64,000 nucleotides of DNA, taken from Lentisphaerae bacterium GWF2_57_35. Its GTDB lineage: Bacteria > Verrucomicrobiota > Kiritimatiellia > CAIQIC01 > GWF2-57-35. The stretch lies in NCBI GenBank assembly GCA_001804865.1, contig MHBK01000044.1, positions 1 to 64,000 of the forward strand, given 5' to 3'. Below, piece by piece: positions 9,744 through 17,723 of this stretch. Both the position numbers and the translations under genes were made by a program. Each line of letters starts with the position of its first letter. The first letter of the stretch is position 1. The notes below the pieces were generated by a model. That model was given only the letters and a program-made list of their open reading frames with translations, ran no database searches and was not told the origin of the DNA.

Positions 9744-10007
9744 CTATCGACGCAGGCCAAGGCGTTCAATCAATTTCTGATATCGCGCTTCGTCCTTCTT
9801 GCCGAGATAGTCCAATAGGCGGCGACGCTTGCTGACCATCACGATCAGACCACGACGGGAGTTGTGATCTTTTTTATGACCCTGAAGGTGCTGCGTCAAA
9901 TCCTGTATGCGCTTTGAAAGCAGGGCAACCTGAACTTCCGCGGAACCTGTGTCCCGCTCGTGCAACTGATATTCCTGCTTAATAGTCGCCTTGGTCGCGT
10001 TTTCCAT
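9744..10007 (-). CDS. rpsO: 30S ribosomal protein S15
   Basis: An 87-residue S15, within one or two residues of the usual length. S15 binds 16S rRNA early in assembly of the small-subunit platform. Recognisable segments are [33 protein letters not shown] and [18 protein letters not shown] sequence (here [14 protein letters not shown]), ending in IERLGLRR. It is the first gene of the rpsO-pnp-nth set, and a consensus-like promoter sits about 60-90 bases upstream. In other bacteria S15 represses its own translation; the leader here was not resolvable into a specific fold. Confidence 0.97.
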   Translation of the reverse strand: MENATKATIKQEYQLHERDTGSAEVQVALLSKRIQDLTQHLQGHKKDHNSRRGLIVMVSKRRRLLDYLGKKDEARYQKLIERLGLRR

Positions 10008-10069
10008 AACCCTTGTTCCAGACCTTATTGTCTTTTGCTTGTTTTCTTATTTTTCTTTCTTGGCTCGGG

Positions 10070-10098
10070 ACTATAGAGATCTCGCAAAGGCATGTAAA
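10070..10098 (-). promoter_or_regulatory. Sigma-70-type promoter for rpsO-pnp
   Basis: On the minus strand TTTACA (10098-10093) is separated by exactly 17 bases from TATAGT (10075-10070). Transcription would start near 10063, giving a leader of about 55 bases before rpsO. It lies in the 121-base gap after ribF, so rpsO-pnp can be expressed independently of the nusA operon. Confidence 0.6.
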
Positions 10099-10128
10099 GA
10101 ATCTTCTTCAACTTTTCTTCAACTTTTT

Positions 10129-11079
10129 TCAGGACGGCTTGAAAGAGGGGTTTTCTATAAAGAAACGGTGAATTCCTGCGATATCCAGGGCTATCTGCCG
10201 GCGGAGTTGTTCCTCATTAGCGAAGTGCCGGGGCTGCCGCAGTTGCCGGATGAAAAAAACTTCCACCTCCTGCTGGTAGAGGTCTTCGTTAAAATCGAAT
10301 AGGTGAATTTCGACGATATGAGGGGGCGGGGGGGCGCCTGTGGCGGGGTCGGGACGGAAGGCGGCGCCCAGGATTTTTCGGCCGCGATGAAGCAAGTATG
10401 CCGCGTAGACGCCGGGCGGGGGCTGGACTTCGTTGTGGGGATCCACATTGGCGGTGGGAAAGCCCATCGTGCGACCGAATTGGCGACCGGGCACTACGTC
10501 GCCCAAAATGCTGAACGGACGCCCCAGCATGGCGGCGGCTTCGTCGAGCCGGCCTTGGAAGACGGCGTTCCGGATTCGCGTGCTGGAGATGGGCATTTGA
10601 CGGCAAGCGACAGGCGCTACGACGATGACGCTTATCCCGCGCGAGCTCGTCAGCTCTTCCAGCAGGGCTGGACGGCCCCTGGCTTGGCGGCCAAACGTCC
10701 AATTTTCGCCCACGACGATGCCGTTGAGGGCTGGAATGCATTCCAGCAAATCGGACACGAAGTTTTCCGGCTCTTCATCGGCCCGTTCGCGGGTAAAGGG
10801 AAGAACTAAGCAGCCTTGAATGCCAAGCGGTTCGATCAGCCTGAGTTTGTGCCTCGTGGACGTAAGCAAAGGCGGGGCTTGCATGGGCTTGAGAATCTTG
10901 AGTGGGTGCGGGTCAAGGGTCAATACCCAGGCTTCGCCCTGAAGCGCCTGTGCACGTTCTACCGCTTGGCGGATGACCGCCTGATGCCCCAGGTGAAGGC
11001 CGTCGAACATCCCGATTGCCAGAACCACAGGCCGGGTGACCTGCCGCATGGCTTCCAGGCTGTCCACCACGGTCATCAT
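10129..11079 (-). CDS. ribF: Bifunctional riboflavin kinase/FAD synthetase
   Basis: A 316-residue RibF that makes FMN from riboflavin and then FAD. The N-terminal adenylyltransferase shows GMFDGLHLGHQAVIRQA (nucleotidyl-transferase HxGH-like motif), VVVGENWTFGRQARG and the ISSTRIRNAV motif. The C-terminal kinase shows GRPFSILGDVVPGRQFGRTMGFPTANV (PTAN motif) and GVYAAYLLH. The ATG overlaps the truB stop by four bases, so translation is probably coupled. The truB-ribF pair followed by rpsO is a common bacterial order. Directly downstream is the rpsO promoter. Confidence 0.95.
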   Translation of the reverse strand: MMTVVDSLEAMRQVTRPVVLAIGMFDGLHLGHQAVIRQAVERAQALQGEAWVLTLDPHPLKILKPMQAPPLLTSTRHKLRLIEPLGIQGCLVLPFTRERADEEPENFVSDLLECIPALNGIVVGENWTFGRQARGRPALLEELTSSRGISVIVVAPVACRQMPISSTRIRNAVFQGRLDEAAAMLGRPFSILGDVVPGRQFGRTMGFPTANVDPHNEVQPPPGVYAAYLLHRGRKILGAAFRPDPATGAPPPPHIVEIHLFDFNEDLYQQEVEVFFIRQLRQPRHFANEEQLRRQIALDIAGIHRFFIENPSFKPS

Positions 11080-11825
11080 TGGTCGATGTCCTGAATGGAA
11101 AAATTGCGGATGGGAACGATCGTCGACTCGAGTTCAGCTGGAGAAAGACTCATCAGTCGATCCATGGGAATGGCTTTCGTGACGTTCAGCGAGCCGATTT
11201 GCGTACGCCGCAATTCTTTTAGATGGGCGCCGCAGTTTAGGGCGGTTCCAATATCGGCGCACAGGGTCCGCACATAGGTGCCCTTGGTGCATTTCAGTTC
11301 AAAGCGCGCCAGGGGCGGAGCGTAGTCGAGCAGGGCAAATCGGTAAATGTGGATGAGCCGGGGTTCGCGTTCGACGGTTTGTCCCTTTCGGGCCAATTTG
11401 TAGAGCGGGACGCCGTTTTGCTTAATTGCGGAAACCATGGGGGGAATCTGCATGGTGTCGCCGAGAAGCTTTCGCATTTCCCCTTCGAGTTGTTCGCGGG
11501 TGATCTGGCCGGCATCGGCTTGGGTCAGCACCTTCCCGTCGCTGTCCTGGGTGTCCGTCGTAATGCCCAGATGCATAACGCCTTCATAGACCTTGTCAAA
11601 GCCCATGACGGATTCGGAAATCTTGGTGCCCTTGCCGGTCAGGATGATCATCAGGCCGGTGGCCATGGGATCGAGCGTGCCTCCATGTCCAACTTTCTTG
11701 ATGCCAAAGCGCCGGCGGATATCCGCGACGAGGTCGTGCGACGTGGGGCCGGAGGGTTTGTCGACCAGCAAGATGCCGTCAAAAGGACCCAGATCCTGTG
11801 GGGGGGCGGGTTTATCCGTTCTCAT
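11076..11825 (-). CDS. truB: tRNA pseudouridine-55 synthase
   Basis: A 249-residue TruB, which makes pseudouridine at position 55 in the T-loop of tRNAs. Family marks are ILLVDKPSGPTSHDLV, the catalytic-aspartate motif VGHGGTLDPMATGLMIIL, the RGKGTYVRTL-type segment (here CTKGTYVRTLCADIG) and HLKELRRTQIG. It overlaps the rbfA stop by 14 bases and the ribF start by 4, consistent with a tightly coupled operon nusA-infB-rbfA-truB-ribF. Confidence 0.96.
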   Translation of the reverse strand: MRTDKPAPPQDLGPFDGILLVDKPSGPTSHDLVADIRRRFGIKKVGHGGTLDPMATGLMIILTGKGTKISESVMGFDKVYEGVMHLGITTDTQDSDGKVLTQADAGQITREQLEGEMRKLLGDTMQIPPMVSAIKQNGVPLYKLARKGQTVEREPRLIHIYRFALLDYAPPLARFELKCTKGTYVRTLCADIGTALNCGAHLKELRRTQIGSLNVTKAIPMDRLMSLSPAELESTIVPIRNFSIQDIDQ

Positions 11826-12225
11826 CTTCTCCCTTATCCGATGAAGGCTCCTCTTCGGAAGTCTCTTCCGCGGGCAGGGTGGTTTCGATTTGGGAAATAA
11901 TGGAAAGCACCCGATCGCCTTCTTCGATGGACGAATCGATTTCGAACGTCAAATGGGGCGTATATTTCAGCACGACGTTGTCATGAATGATTTGCTGGAT
12001 TTCGGTGCGATGTCTTTCGAGCCGGCCCATCATCTTGGATCGCTCGTTTTCATGGTCGCGAATCGAGACCATGACCCGGGCGGATCGCAGGTTGCTGCTG
12101 GTTTGGACGCGCGTAATCGTTACGGCGGAAAGATCGAAGCCGGTTTCGCTCATGACGCGAAAGAGAGCGGCAGCAATCTCGCGCTTCAAAAGTTCGTTTA
12201 CCCGATCCATGCGATTTGTGCTCAT
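11812..12225 (-). CDS. rbfA: Ribosome-binding factor A
   Basis: A 137-residue RbfA, a KH-like 30S maturation factor also important in cold growth. Recognisable features are the N-terminal MDRVNELLKREIAAAL helix, ITRVQTSSNLRSARVMVS (the conserved strand region) and TPHLTFEIDSSIEEGDRV. The C-terminus is an acidic tail (SEEEPSSDKGEDE). It sits between infB and truB in the classical order, with an 81-base gap from infB that contains a GC-rich hairpin. Confidence 0.93.
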   Translation of the reverse strand: MSTNRMDRVNELLKREIAAALFRVMSETGFDLSAVTITRVQTSSNLRSARVMVSIRDHENERSKMMGRLERHRTEIQQIIHDNVVLKYTPHLTFEIDSSIEEGDRVLSIISQIETTLPAEETSEEEPSSDKGEDENG

Positions 12226-12254
12226 GGAAAATAATCCTATGTAGAGCCGGCCTC

Positions 12255-12293
12255 GCGACGCATGGGATATTCGGATGTCCGTCCCCGCGTCGC
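12255..12293 (-). other. GC-rich hairpin between infB and rbfA
   Basis: GCGACGC (12255-12261) pairs exactly with GCGTCGC (12287-12293), with a further GGG/CCC pairing inside. It fills half of the only sizeable gap inside the nusA operon. No uridine run follows, so it could be a processing or stability element rather than a terminator. Confidence 0.4.
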
Positions 12294-12306
12294 TCGGCGC
12301 TCCAGG

Positions 12307-14433
12307 TTACAACTGCTGGGAAATCTTCTCCACTTCGTAGAATTCGAAGGTATCGCCTTCCTGAAAGTCGGAGAAGCCGTCAATGCGGATGCCGCATTCC
12401 TGGCCTTCACGAACTTCGGAAGCGTCGTTTTGAAAACGTTTGAGGGAAAGCATGGTGCCGGCAAACAGCACATCGTCCTTGCGTTTGACCCGGATTTTGG
12501 AGCGGGATGTGACTCGTCCTTGAGTGACCATGCAACCGGCCACGGCGCCCTTTTTGCTGATTTCAAACCGTTGCCGTATTTCGGCGTGACCTATAACATT
12601 CTCCCGTGTAATAGGCGCCAGCAGGCCGGTCATAGCGTCTCGAACGTTATCCAGCAGCTCATAAATGATGCTGTACAGCCTGATTTCGACGCCTTCGCGT
12701 TTGGCCATGCTGTTGACGCCATCTTCCTTGCCGACATGGAAGCCCATGACGATCGCATTGGAGGCGCTGGCCAGCAGTACGTCGTTTCCCGTGATGTTGC
12801 CCACGCTGGCCAGGATGATTTTCAGAAGGACTTTGTCGCTCTTGATGCCGAGCAGCGCTTGCTGAATGGCTTCCAACGAGCCTTGCACATCGGTTTTCAA
12901 CACCACGCGCAGTTCCAGTTTTTCCTGGGAAGGAGACTGTCGGAGCAAATCCTCAAGAGAGGCCCGTTTGGGCGCCGTCGTGATGGTGTCTATCCGCTTT
13001 TTAGCCATGCGTTCTTCGGAGATTTCCTTGGCGACCCGGTCATTCGAATAGACCACGAATTCTTCGCCGGGTTCAGGCGCATCGGTCAGTCCGAGGCACT
13101 TGACGGCCGCCGAAGGGCCGGCTGTGCGCACCTTGATGCCCTGATCGTTGATAAGGGCTTTGATGCGGCCCCAGTAGGCGCCGCAGACCATCGCGTCGCC
13201 CACATGCAGCGTACCTCGCTTGACCAGCAAATTGGCCGTGGGCCCCATCCCTGCTTCCAGGCGGGCTTCGATGACATAGCCTTGCGCCCGTCGTTTGGGA
13301 TTCGATTTAAGCTCCAGAACTTCGGATTGCAGAAGGAGCATCTCCAGCAAATGGTCGATGCCTTCCCCGGTCATGGCGCTGACAGGGCAACAAATCAAAT
13401 CTCCGCCCCAGTCTTCCGGGGACAAACCTTCCTGCTGCAATTGGCGTTTGACGCGGTCCACATTGGCGCCGCGCAGATCGATTTTGTTAATGGCGGCCAT
13501 AATGGTCACGCCTGCCGCCTTGGCGTGCTGAATGGCTTCACGCGTTTGGGGCATGAGGCCGTCGTCGGCGGCGATCACAATCACCGCAATGTCCGTCAAA
13601 TTGGCGCCGCGGGCCCGCATGGCCGTAAAAGCGGCATGGCCGGGCGTATCCAGAAACGTGATCGATTGATCGCGATACTTGACCGAATAGGCGCCGATGT
13701 GCTGCGTTATGCCGCCATCTTCCTGCTGCGTGACGTGTGTATTGCGAATCTTGTCGAGCAGGGAGGTCTTGCCATGATCAACATGGCCCATGAATGTAAC
13801 GATGGGGGGACGGGCGACCAGGTCGTCTTCCCGATCCACAGCGGGTTCCACCTGAGGTTCCGGCGGCTTGACGACGGGTTTGTGTTCAACCACTTTCTTT
13901 TCGTGTTCGAAAACGAACCCGTGCTTATCCGCCAGTTGCTGTGCCACTTTAAGGTCTACGCGCTCGTTGAGCGAGGCGAAGACGTTCATGGTCATCAACT
14001 CGGCAATCAGTTGATTGGGCTTCAATCCCAATTGTTCGGCGAACTCCTTGACGATGATGGGGCCGCGAACCAAAAGGGTCTTCTTTGGAGCCGGGGCCGG
14101 TTTGGCCGGCGGCGGGGGCGCCAAGGGCGCCGGGGGGCGAGGCGCTTCTGCAGATCGGACTTCCGCTTTGGGCGGTTCCGGCAGCGGTTTAGATTCTGTG
14201 TGAGCCGGCATTTCCTTGGATTGGGCCTTGGCGTCGTGAAGGGGGACTGCAACCGGGGCGGGAATAGCCGCCGGGGTTGTCGCTGGCGCCTTGAAAGCAG
14301 AACGAGCCAACGAGACCTGTTCCTCTGTAAGGGCTGCCATGTGATTTTTCACTTCCACGTTTTTCGCGTGAAGTACTTCCAGCAGATCCTTGCTGTGGAC
14401 ATTCAGTTCTTTGGCTAATTCGTGAACTCTCAT
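12307..14433 (-). CDS. infB: Translation initiation factor IF-2
   Basis: A 708-residue IF-2, the GTPase that places initiator fMet-tRNA on the 30S subunit. The N-terminus carries the small IF2_N helix module ([20 protein letters not shown]), then a Pro/Ala/Lys-rich linker (about 70-130), a second IF2_N-like helical segment ([16 protein letters not shown]), and the G domain with P-loop [20 protein letters not shown] and NKID, followed by domains II-IV. It overlaps the nusA stop by four bases (ATGA). It is shorter than the E. coli protein because of a compact N-terminal linker. Confidence 0.97.
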   Translation of the reverse strand: MRVHELAKELNVHSKDLLEVLHAKNVEVKNHMAALTEEQVSLARSAFKAPATTPAAIPAPVAVPLHDAKAQSKEMPAHTESKPLPEPPKAEVRSAEAPRPPAPLAPPPPAKPAPAPKKTLLVRGPIIVKEFAEQLGLKPNQLIAELMTMNVFASLNERVDLKVAQQLADKHGFVFEHEKKVVEHKPVVKPPEPQVEPAVDREDDLVARPPIVTFMGHVDHGKTSLLDKIRNTHVTQQEDGGITQHIGAYSVKYRDQSITFLDTPGHAAFTAMRARGANLTDIAVIVIAADDGLMPQTREAIQHAKAAGVTIMAAINKIDLRGANVDRVKRQLQQEGLSPEDWGGDLICCPVSAMTGEGIDHLLEMLLLQSEVLELKSNPKRRAQGYVIEARLEAGMGPTANLLVKRGTLHVGDAMVCGAYWGRIKALINDQGIKVRTAGPSAAVKCLGLTDAPEPGEEFVVYSNDRVAKEISEERMAKKRIDTITTAPKRASLEDLLRQSPSQEKLELRVVLKTDVQGSLEAIQQALLGIKSDKVLLKIILASVGNITGNDVLLASASNAIVMGFHVGKEDGVNSMAKREGVEIRLYSIIYELLDNVRDAMTGLLAPITRENVIGHAEIRQRFEISKKGAVAGCMVTQGRVTSRSKIRVKRKDDVLFAGTMLSLKRFQNDASEVREGQECGIRIDGFSDFQEGDTFEFYEVEKISQQL

Positions 14434-15695
14434 GCTTCCTCTTTACCGTGCTCCAGCTCAAAAGCCTTTTCGGCCGCCGCGCGCACCTTCGCGGCAGTTT
14501 CGGCATCAAACCCGTCGATCGCCTCCAAATCGCTCAATTCGGCTGCAAGCATACCTTCCAGTGTCAGGAAGCCCGCATGTACCAATCGGCTTGCATGGTC
14601 GGCGCCAATACCCTCGTAATTGGCCAACTTGGCCACTGCCCGGGCGACTTTTTCGTCAAATCCGACGTCGCCTTCATCCTTCTGTATATCAATTTTCCAT
14701 CCTGTCAACTTGGCCGTCAATCTCGCATTTTGGCCTTTTTTCCCAATAGCCAAAGAAAGCTGATCCGCTTCGACCACAATATGCACCGTATGGGTTTCGT
14801 CGTTGACCGACAGACGGATAAGTTTGGCCGGCGCGAGCGCATTGGTCACAAAGGTCTTAATATCGTCGTGCCAACGCACAATGTCTATTTTCTCTCCGGA
14901 AAGCTCTCGCACAATATTCTTTACGCGAATCCCTCTCATGCCGACGCAGGCCCCGACCGGGTCCACTTTTTCGTCATGAGAGACCACGGCGATCTTGCTG
15001 CGGAAGCCGGCTTCCCGTGCGATGCCCTTGATTTCTACCGTCCCATCGGCAATTTCCGAAACTTCCAACTCGAACAGCTTTCGGACAAAATCGGGATGGC
15101 TTCTGGAAAGCAGAATTTCCGGACCTTGAGGATTGTTTTGTACGCTAAGGATATGAGCCCGAATCCGATCTCCCACTTGGTATTCTTCCGTGGGGACCCG
15201 TTCTCTGGAGGACATCAGGCCTTCGGCTTTACCCAAATCGATGATCACATCGCTGCGCTCAAAACGACGAACGGTGCCGCTGACGATATCTCCTGGACGG
15301 TCCTTATATTCTTCGAAGACCATATCCTTTTCAGCTTGGCGAATTTTATGCAAGATGGCCTGTTTGGCCGCCTGGGCGGCGATACGGCCGAAATTCTTGG
15401 GGGTGACTTCAAGTTCCAGGAAATCGCCCACCTTGGCGTCCGCCTTGAGCTTCCGAGCGTTGGGCGCGGCAATTTGGTCGTGCGGAGCCACGACGTTTTC
15501 AACCACTTGTACTTTGGCCCACGCGCGAATGTCGCAAGTCTTCCGATCAATGGCTATACGGATATCCTTGGCCGGACTTACGCTTTTTTTCGAAGCGCTC
15601 ATCAACGCCGATTCGACGGCTGTAATCAGAGTTTCGCGGTCAATTCCGCGTTCTCTTTCCATATATTCCAGTACAGCCAAAAGTTCGTTGTTCAT
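14430..15695 (-). CDS. nusA: Transcription termination/antitermination protein NusA
   Basis: About 421 residues from the ATG at 15695. That start matches the family N-terminus (MNNELLAVLEYMERERGI) and has AAGGGGG seven bases upstream; the open frame extends 39 more codons but these do not look like protein. Domains: N-terminal polymerase-binding region (to about 135), S1 (GDIVSGTVRRFERSDVIIDL), KH1/KH2 with DPVGACVGMRGIRVKNIV, GEKIDIV and IGKKGQNARLTAKL, and a C-terminal helix-hairpin-helix (LSDLEAIDGFDAETAAKVR). NusA controls pausing, termination and antitermination. It is the first gene of its operon here; the usual upstream partner rimP is absent. A leader hairpin upstream suggests autoregulation. 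Confidence 0.95.
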   Translation of the reverse strand: MNNELLAVLEYMERERGIDRETLITAVESALMSASKKSVSPAKDIRIAIDRKTCDIRAWAKVQVVENVVAPHDQIAAPNARKLKADAKVGDFLELEVTPKNFGRIAAQAAKQAILHKIRQAEKDMVFEEYKDRPGDIVSGTVRRFERSDVIIDLGKAEGLMSSRERVPTEEYQVGDRIRAHILSVQNNPQGPEILLSRSHPDFVRKLFELEVSEIADGTVEIKGIAREAGFRSKIAVVSHDEKVDPVGACVGMRGIRVKNIVRELSGEKIDIVRWHDDIKTFVTNALAPAKLIRLSVNDETHTVHIVVEADQLSLAIGKKGQNARLTAKLTGWKIDIQKDEGDVGFDEKVARAVAKLANYEGIGADHASRLVHAGFLTLEGMLAAELSDLEAIDGFDAETAAKVRAAAEKAFELEHGKEEA

Positions 15696-15745
15696 ATTTC
15701 CCCCTTTTTGTTGGGGTTCGTGCATAATAATAGCCATAGACGCAA

Positions 15746-15769
15746 AAGAGTGGGCAACAACCCACTCTT
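15746..15769 (-). promoter_or_regulatory. Terminator-like hairpin in the nusA leader
   Basis: AAGAGTGGG (15746-15754) and CCCACTCTT (15761-15769) form a perfect 9-bp stem with a six-base loop. On the minus transcript the stem is followed by TTTTGCG, a short uridine run, about 50 bases before the nusA start. It is a reasonable candidate for a leader attenuator sensitive to NusA itself. The uridine run is weak, so this remains inference. Confidence 0.45.
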
Positions 15770-15799
15770 GCATCGACGGCATAGTCTGATCAGTGCGGC

Positions 15800-15829
15800 A
15801 CTCTACATTCACCTCTTTAAAATGGTCAA
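15800..15829 (-). promoter_or_regulatory. Candidate promoter for the nusA operon
   Basis: On the minus strand TTGACC (15829-15824) lies 18 bases from TAGAGT (15805-15800). The -35 matches consensus at five of six positions and the -10 at four. It would give a leader of about 100 bases containing the hairpin at 15746-15769. Confidence 0.35.
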
Positions 15830-16028
15830 GCTTGATTTTGAATAAATCAGTTCCATCGTTTGGCTTTTGGCGGCGTGCAGGCCGTTTTTTGATAGGGGAT
15901 AAGAAAGCATGCGTAAAGACCGCCTTAGCTGTGTACCTGGCATTCTAATGACAGGAAAATGAAAAAAGACCAAAAATTCAAGCGTTTTACCTTGCAGGAA
16001 ATATAAGAGATGATAGAGTTATAAGTAG
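15830..16028. other. Divergent intergenic region between nusA and the exported-protein operon
   Basis: This stretch is part of the 440-base divergent spacer between nusA (minus) and the gene at 16136 (plus). Apart from the flanking promoters I see no ORF with a credible ribosome binding site, no tRNA and no long repeat. Its right half is noticeably A/T-richer than the neighbouring genes, as expected for a promoter region. Confidence 0.5.
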
Positions 16029-16057
16029 TTTACAATACCGAACCTATTTGGTATATT
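16029..16057 (+). promoter_or_regulatory. Strong promoter of the exported-protein operon
   Basis: TTTACA (16029-16034), a 17-base spacer and TATATT (16052-16057) give a near-consensus housekeeping promoter. It precedes a possible leader ORF at 16079 and the three co-directional genes 16136, 16793 and 17724, which are separated by only 21 and 37 bases, so one transcript of about 19.6 kb is plausible. Confidence 0.6.
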
Positions 16058-16078
16058 TTTTATGGGGGAAGGAGTGTC

Positions 16079-16108
16079 ATGATTTGTGTTCGTAAGTTTG
16101 AACATTAA
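16079..16108 (+). CDS. Possible nine-residue leader peptide
   Basis: ATG at 16079 is preceded by GGGGGAAGGAG with a four-base spacer, the best ribosome binding site in this region, yet the frame encodes only MICVRKFEH before TAA. It lies about 15 bases downstream of the expected transcription start and 28 bases before the next gene. It may be a leader peptide, or the site may serve the downstream gene in some unseen way. There is no evidence beyond position and ribosome binding site. Confidence 0.3.
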   Translation: MICVRKFEH

Positions 16109-16117
16109 ACTGTTCAA
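16098..16117 (+). promoter_or_regulatory. Inverted repeat overlapping the leader ORF stop
   Basis: TTGAACA (16098-16104) and TGTTCAA (16111-16117) are exact inverted repeats with a six-base spacer. The element overlaps the stop of the tiny ORF and lies just upstream of the GAGGATACAAATG start of the next gene. It could be an operator or a small RNA hairpin. Confidence 0.35.
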
Positions 16118-16135
16118 TCTTGTCTGAGGATACAA

Positions 16136-16771
16136 ATGGAGTGTAGGAAAAATGCTCACATGAAAAAAACATTAAATTCATTTCATATTCTGATGATTTG
16201 TGTGCTGATGTTTTTTGCATGGGCGCCTGTTTCAAATGCATTGATTATTACTTTGTCGGCTTCGACGAGTTATTCGCTGACGGGTCCCGACGGCGGGAAT
16301 CTTGCAGAAGGTTCGGTCGTCTTGATTGTGGGCAGCTTCGATTCGATTGCAGATCCTATGGTGGAGTTTGGCGGCGGTCTTTTGTCTTACTCTTTTACGG
16401 GCGACGATATTTTCGTCGGGCTCTGTTACGTGCTGGACGATGGGACGATCGATGCGGGCGGGTTCAAATACGAATCCTCGTTGGTTAATTATCTCTACTT
16501 GCGCTTTTTTGATGCGGCAGAGTATCCGGTACAAGGGGTTCACGCCTGGGGGACAACCGATGTTTGGGGTGTGACGAATCAGTTCCAATACGTGAGCCTC
16601 GATTTCGCGCCGGAGCATGGATATGGGGTGGGGCATACAAACAATTTCGTCATCATTCCCGAGGCCGACACTCGGAACTATTTTGGAATGGTGTTGATGC
16701 TTGGACTTGTGTGGGCTGCGGCCGGAGAGATCCGCAGAAAGAAAAATAGGCTTTGCGTTAGAAACAGTTGA
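16136..16771 (+). CDS. Exported protein with PEP-CTERM-like tail
   Basis: A 211-residue protein I do not recognise beyond its sorting features. It has an N-terminal signal sequence (HILMICVLMFFAWAPVSNA), a beta-rich, Gly/Asp-rich body of about 150 residues, and a C-terminus made of the motif IIPEADTRN, a hydrophobic helix (FGMVLMLGLVWAAA) and a basic end (EIRRKKNR). That tripartite tail resembles PEP-CTERM sorting signals that exosortase processes; no exosortase gene is in the window. The ATG at 16136 has GAGGA seven bases upstream; a second in-frame ATG at 16160 (MKKTLNSF) is also possible. It is the first gene of the likely operon with 16793 and the giant gene at 17724. Confidence 0.7.
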   Translation: MECRKNAHMKKTLNSFHILMICVLMFFAWAPVSNALIITLSASTSYSLTGPDGGNLAEGSVVLIVGSFDSIADPMVEFGGGLLSYSFTGDDIFVGLCYVLDDGTIDAGGFKYESSLVNYLYLRFFDAAEYPVQGVHAWGTTDVWGVTNQFQYVSLDFAPEHGYGVGHTNNFVIIPEADTRNYFGMVLMLGLVWAAAGEIRRKKNRLCVRNS

Positions 16772-16792
16772 AATTTGAGGAGTGCAAGAGCC

Positions 16793-17686
16793 ATGAGACG
16801 CAGCAGGAACAGATGGAGTAGGGTCTGTACGGCGACCAGTTTCTTGACGCTGGTCTTGCTCTTCTATTCCTTTGAGCTGATGGCCCAGAATATTTCCTAT
16901 CCCCTCTATATCGGCAACGCCAATCCGATCAAAGACGAATTTGGGCGAAACCTGGTGGGTGCGGCCACCATGCAGATTGCGCTGTGCGACCGTGTGGAAG
17001 TTTTTTCGACGACCAACGGGATTATCTACCCTCCGGATGTTCATGGCCTGCCCGATCCCCGCAATGTAGTTATTACAAACGGCATCACATCGATCGGCAA
17101 CCATACCTCCATGGGCCTGACCAATGCCGGTCTTTTTTCGCTCAAGCTAACCGACAACAAGCCTTTGCCGGGGATGAAGCTTTTTGTTCGCGTGTTCAAT
17201 GCGCCCACGAGGGAAGCCGCCTCGTTCTATGGCGATTCGGAGGTTTTTAGCATTGGCTTCGATTCTGTTTACCAAATATCCATTACCAACATGACAGCGC
17301 TAAATCCGTTCGATCAGGACGGCGATGGGTTAAGCGATTCCTGGGAGAAGAGTTTGGGAACAGATTTGGCCCGGCTGGATAGCGATGGAGATGGAATCGA
17401 CGATGGACAGGAAATGCGGGCCGGAACCGATGCGATGGATGCCGACTCCAAGTTTGTCATGGCTTGGGTGCGCGTGGGCGCCGGCCGCGATGCCGTCATT
17501 GCATGGGAATCTGTGCCGGATAAACGATATCAAGTTTCCTGCTCTCACAACGATCTGATGTCCGATCCTGACTTTGTAAACGTCAGCGCTGTCATTACGG
17601 CTACCGCCCCCATCACAGAAATCACGGTGCCCGATGGCTTGTTGAATGAAGAAGGGCATTACCGGGTTCGTTTGGTGGAGGATTGA
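16793..17686 (+). CDS. Exported protein with Asp-rich calcium-binding-like motifs
   Basis: About 297 residues from the ATG at 16793, which has GAGGAG about ten bases upstream; an in-frame TTG at 16775 lies on that site and is unlikely. A basic N-region and hydrophobic core (FLTLVLLFYSFELMA) form a signal sequence. The body (NISYPLYIGNANPIKDEFG onward) is not a family I can name. Two thrombospondin type 3-like calcium motifs follow (DQDGDGLSDSWE, DSDGDGIDDGQE), then a C-terminal beta-type segment containing AWESVPDKRYQVSC and ending GHYRVRLVED. The same arrangement ends three other large secreted proteins in this window. Its place, 37 bases before the giant gene, suggests that the two products act together. 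Confidence 0.75.
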   Translation: MRRSRNRWSRVCTATSFLTLVLLFYSFELMAQNISYPLYIGNANPIKDEFGRNLVGAATMQIALCDRVEVFSTTNGIIYPPDVHGLPDPRNVVITNGITSIGNHTSMGLTNAGLFSLKLTDNKPLPGMKLFVRVFNAPTREAASFYGDSEVFSIGFDSVYQISITNMTALNPFDQDGDGLSDSWEKSLGTDLARLDSDGDGIDDGQEMRAGTDAMDADSKFVMAWVRVGAGRDAVIAWESVPDKRYQVSCSHNDLMSDPDFVNVSAVITATAPITEITVPDGLLNEEGHYRVRLVED

Positions 17687-17723
17687 TGCCTGGGCGAGAA
17701 AGGGGGGCAAGGAGTACTTTAAA

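Noticed and set aside
12262..14418. Long plus-strand ORF (718 codons)
   Set aside because: It is exactly antisense to infB, which has unmistakable IF-2 motifs; the antisense translation has no recognisable domain and no ribosome binding site.
17646..17723. Earlier start for the giant protein
   Set aside because: The codons lie within the end of the preceding gene and lack a ribosome binding site; 17724 has AAGGAG and leads straight into an export signal.
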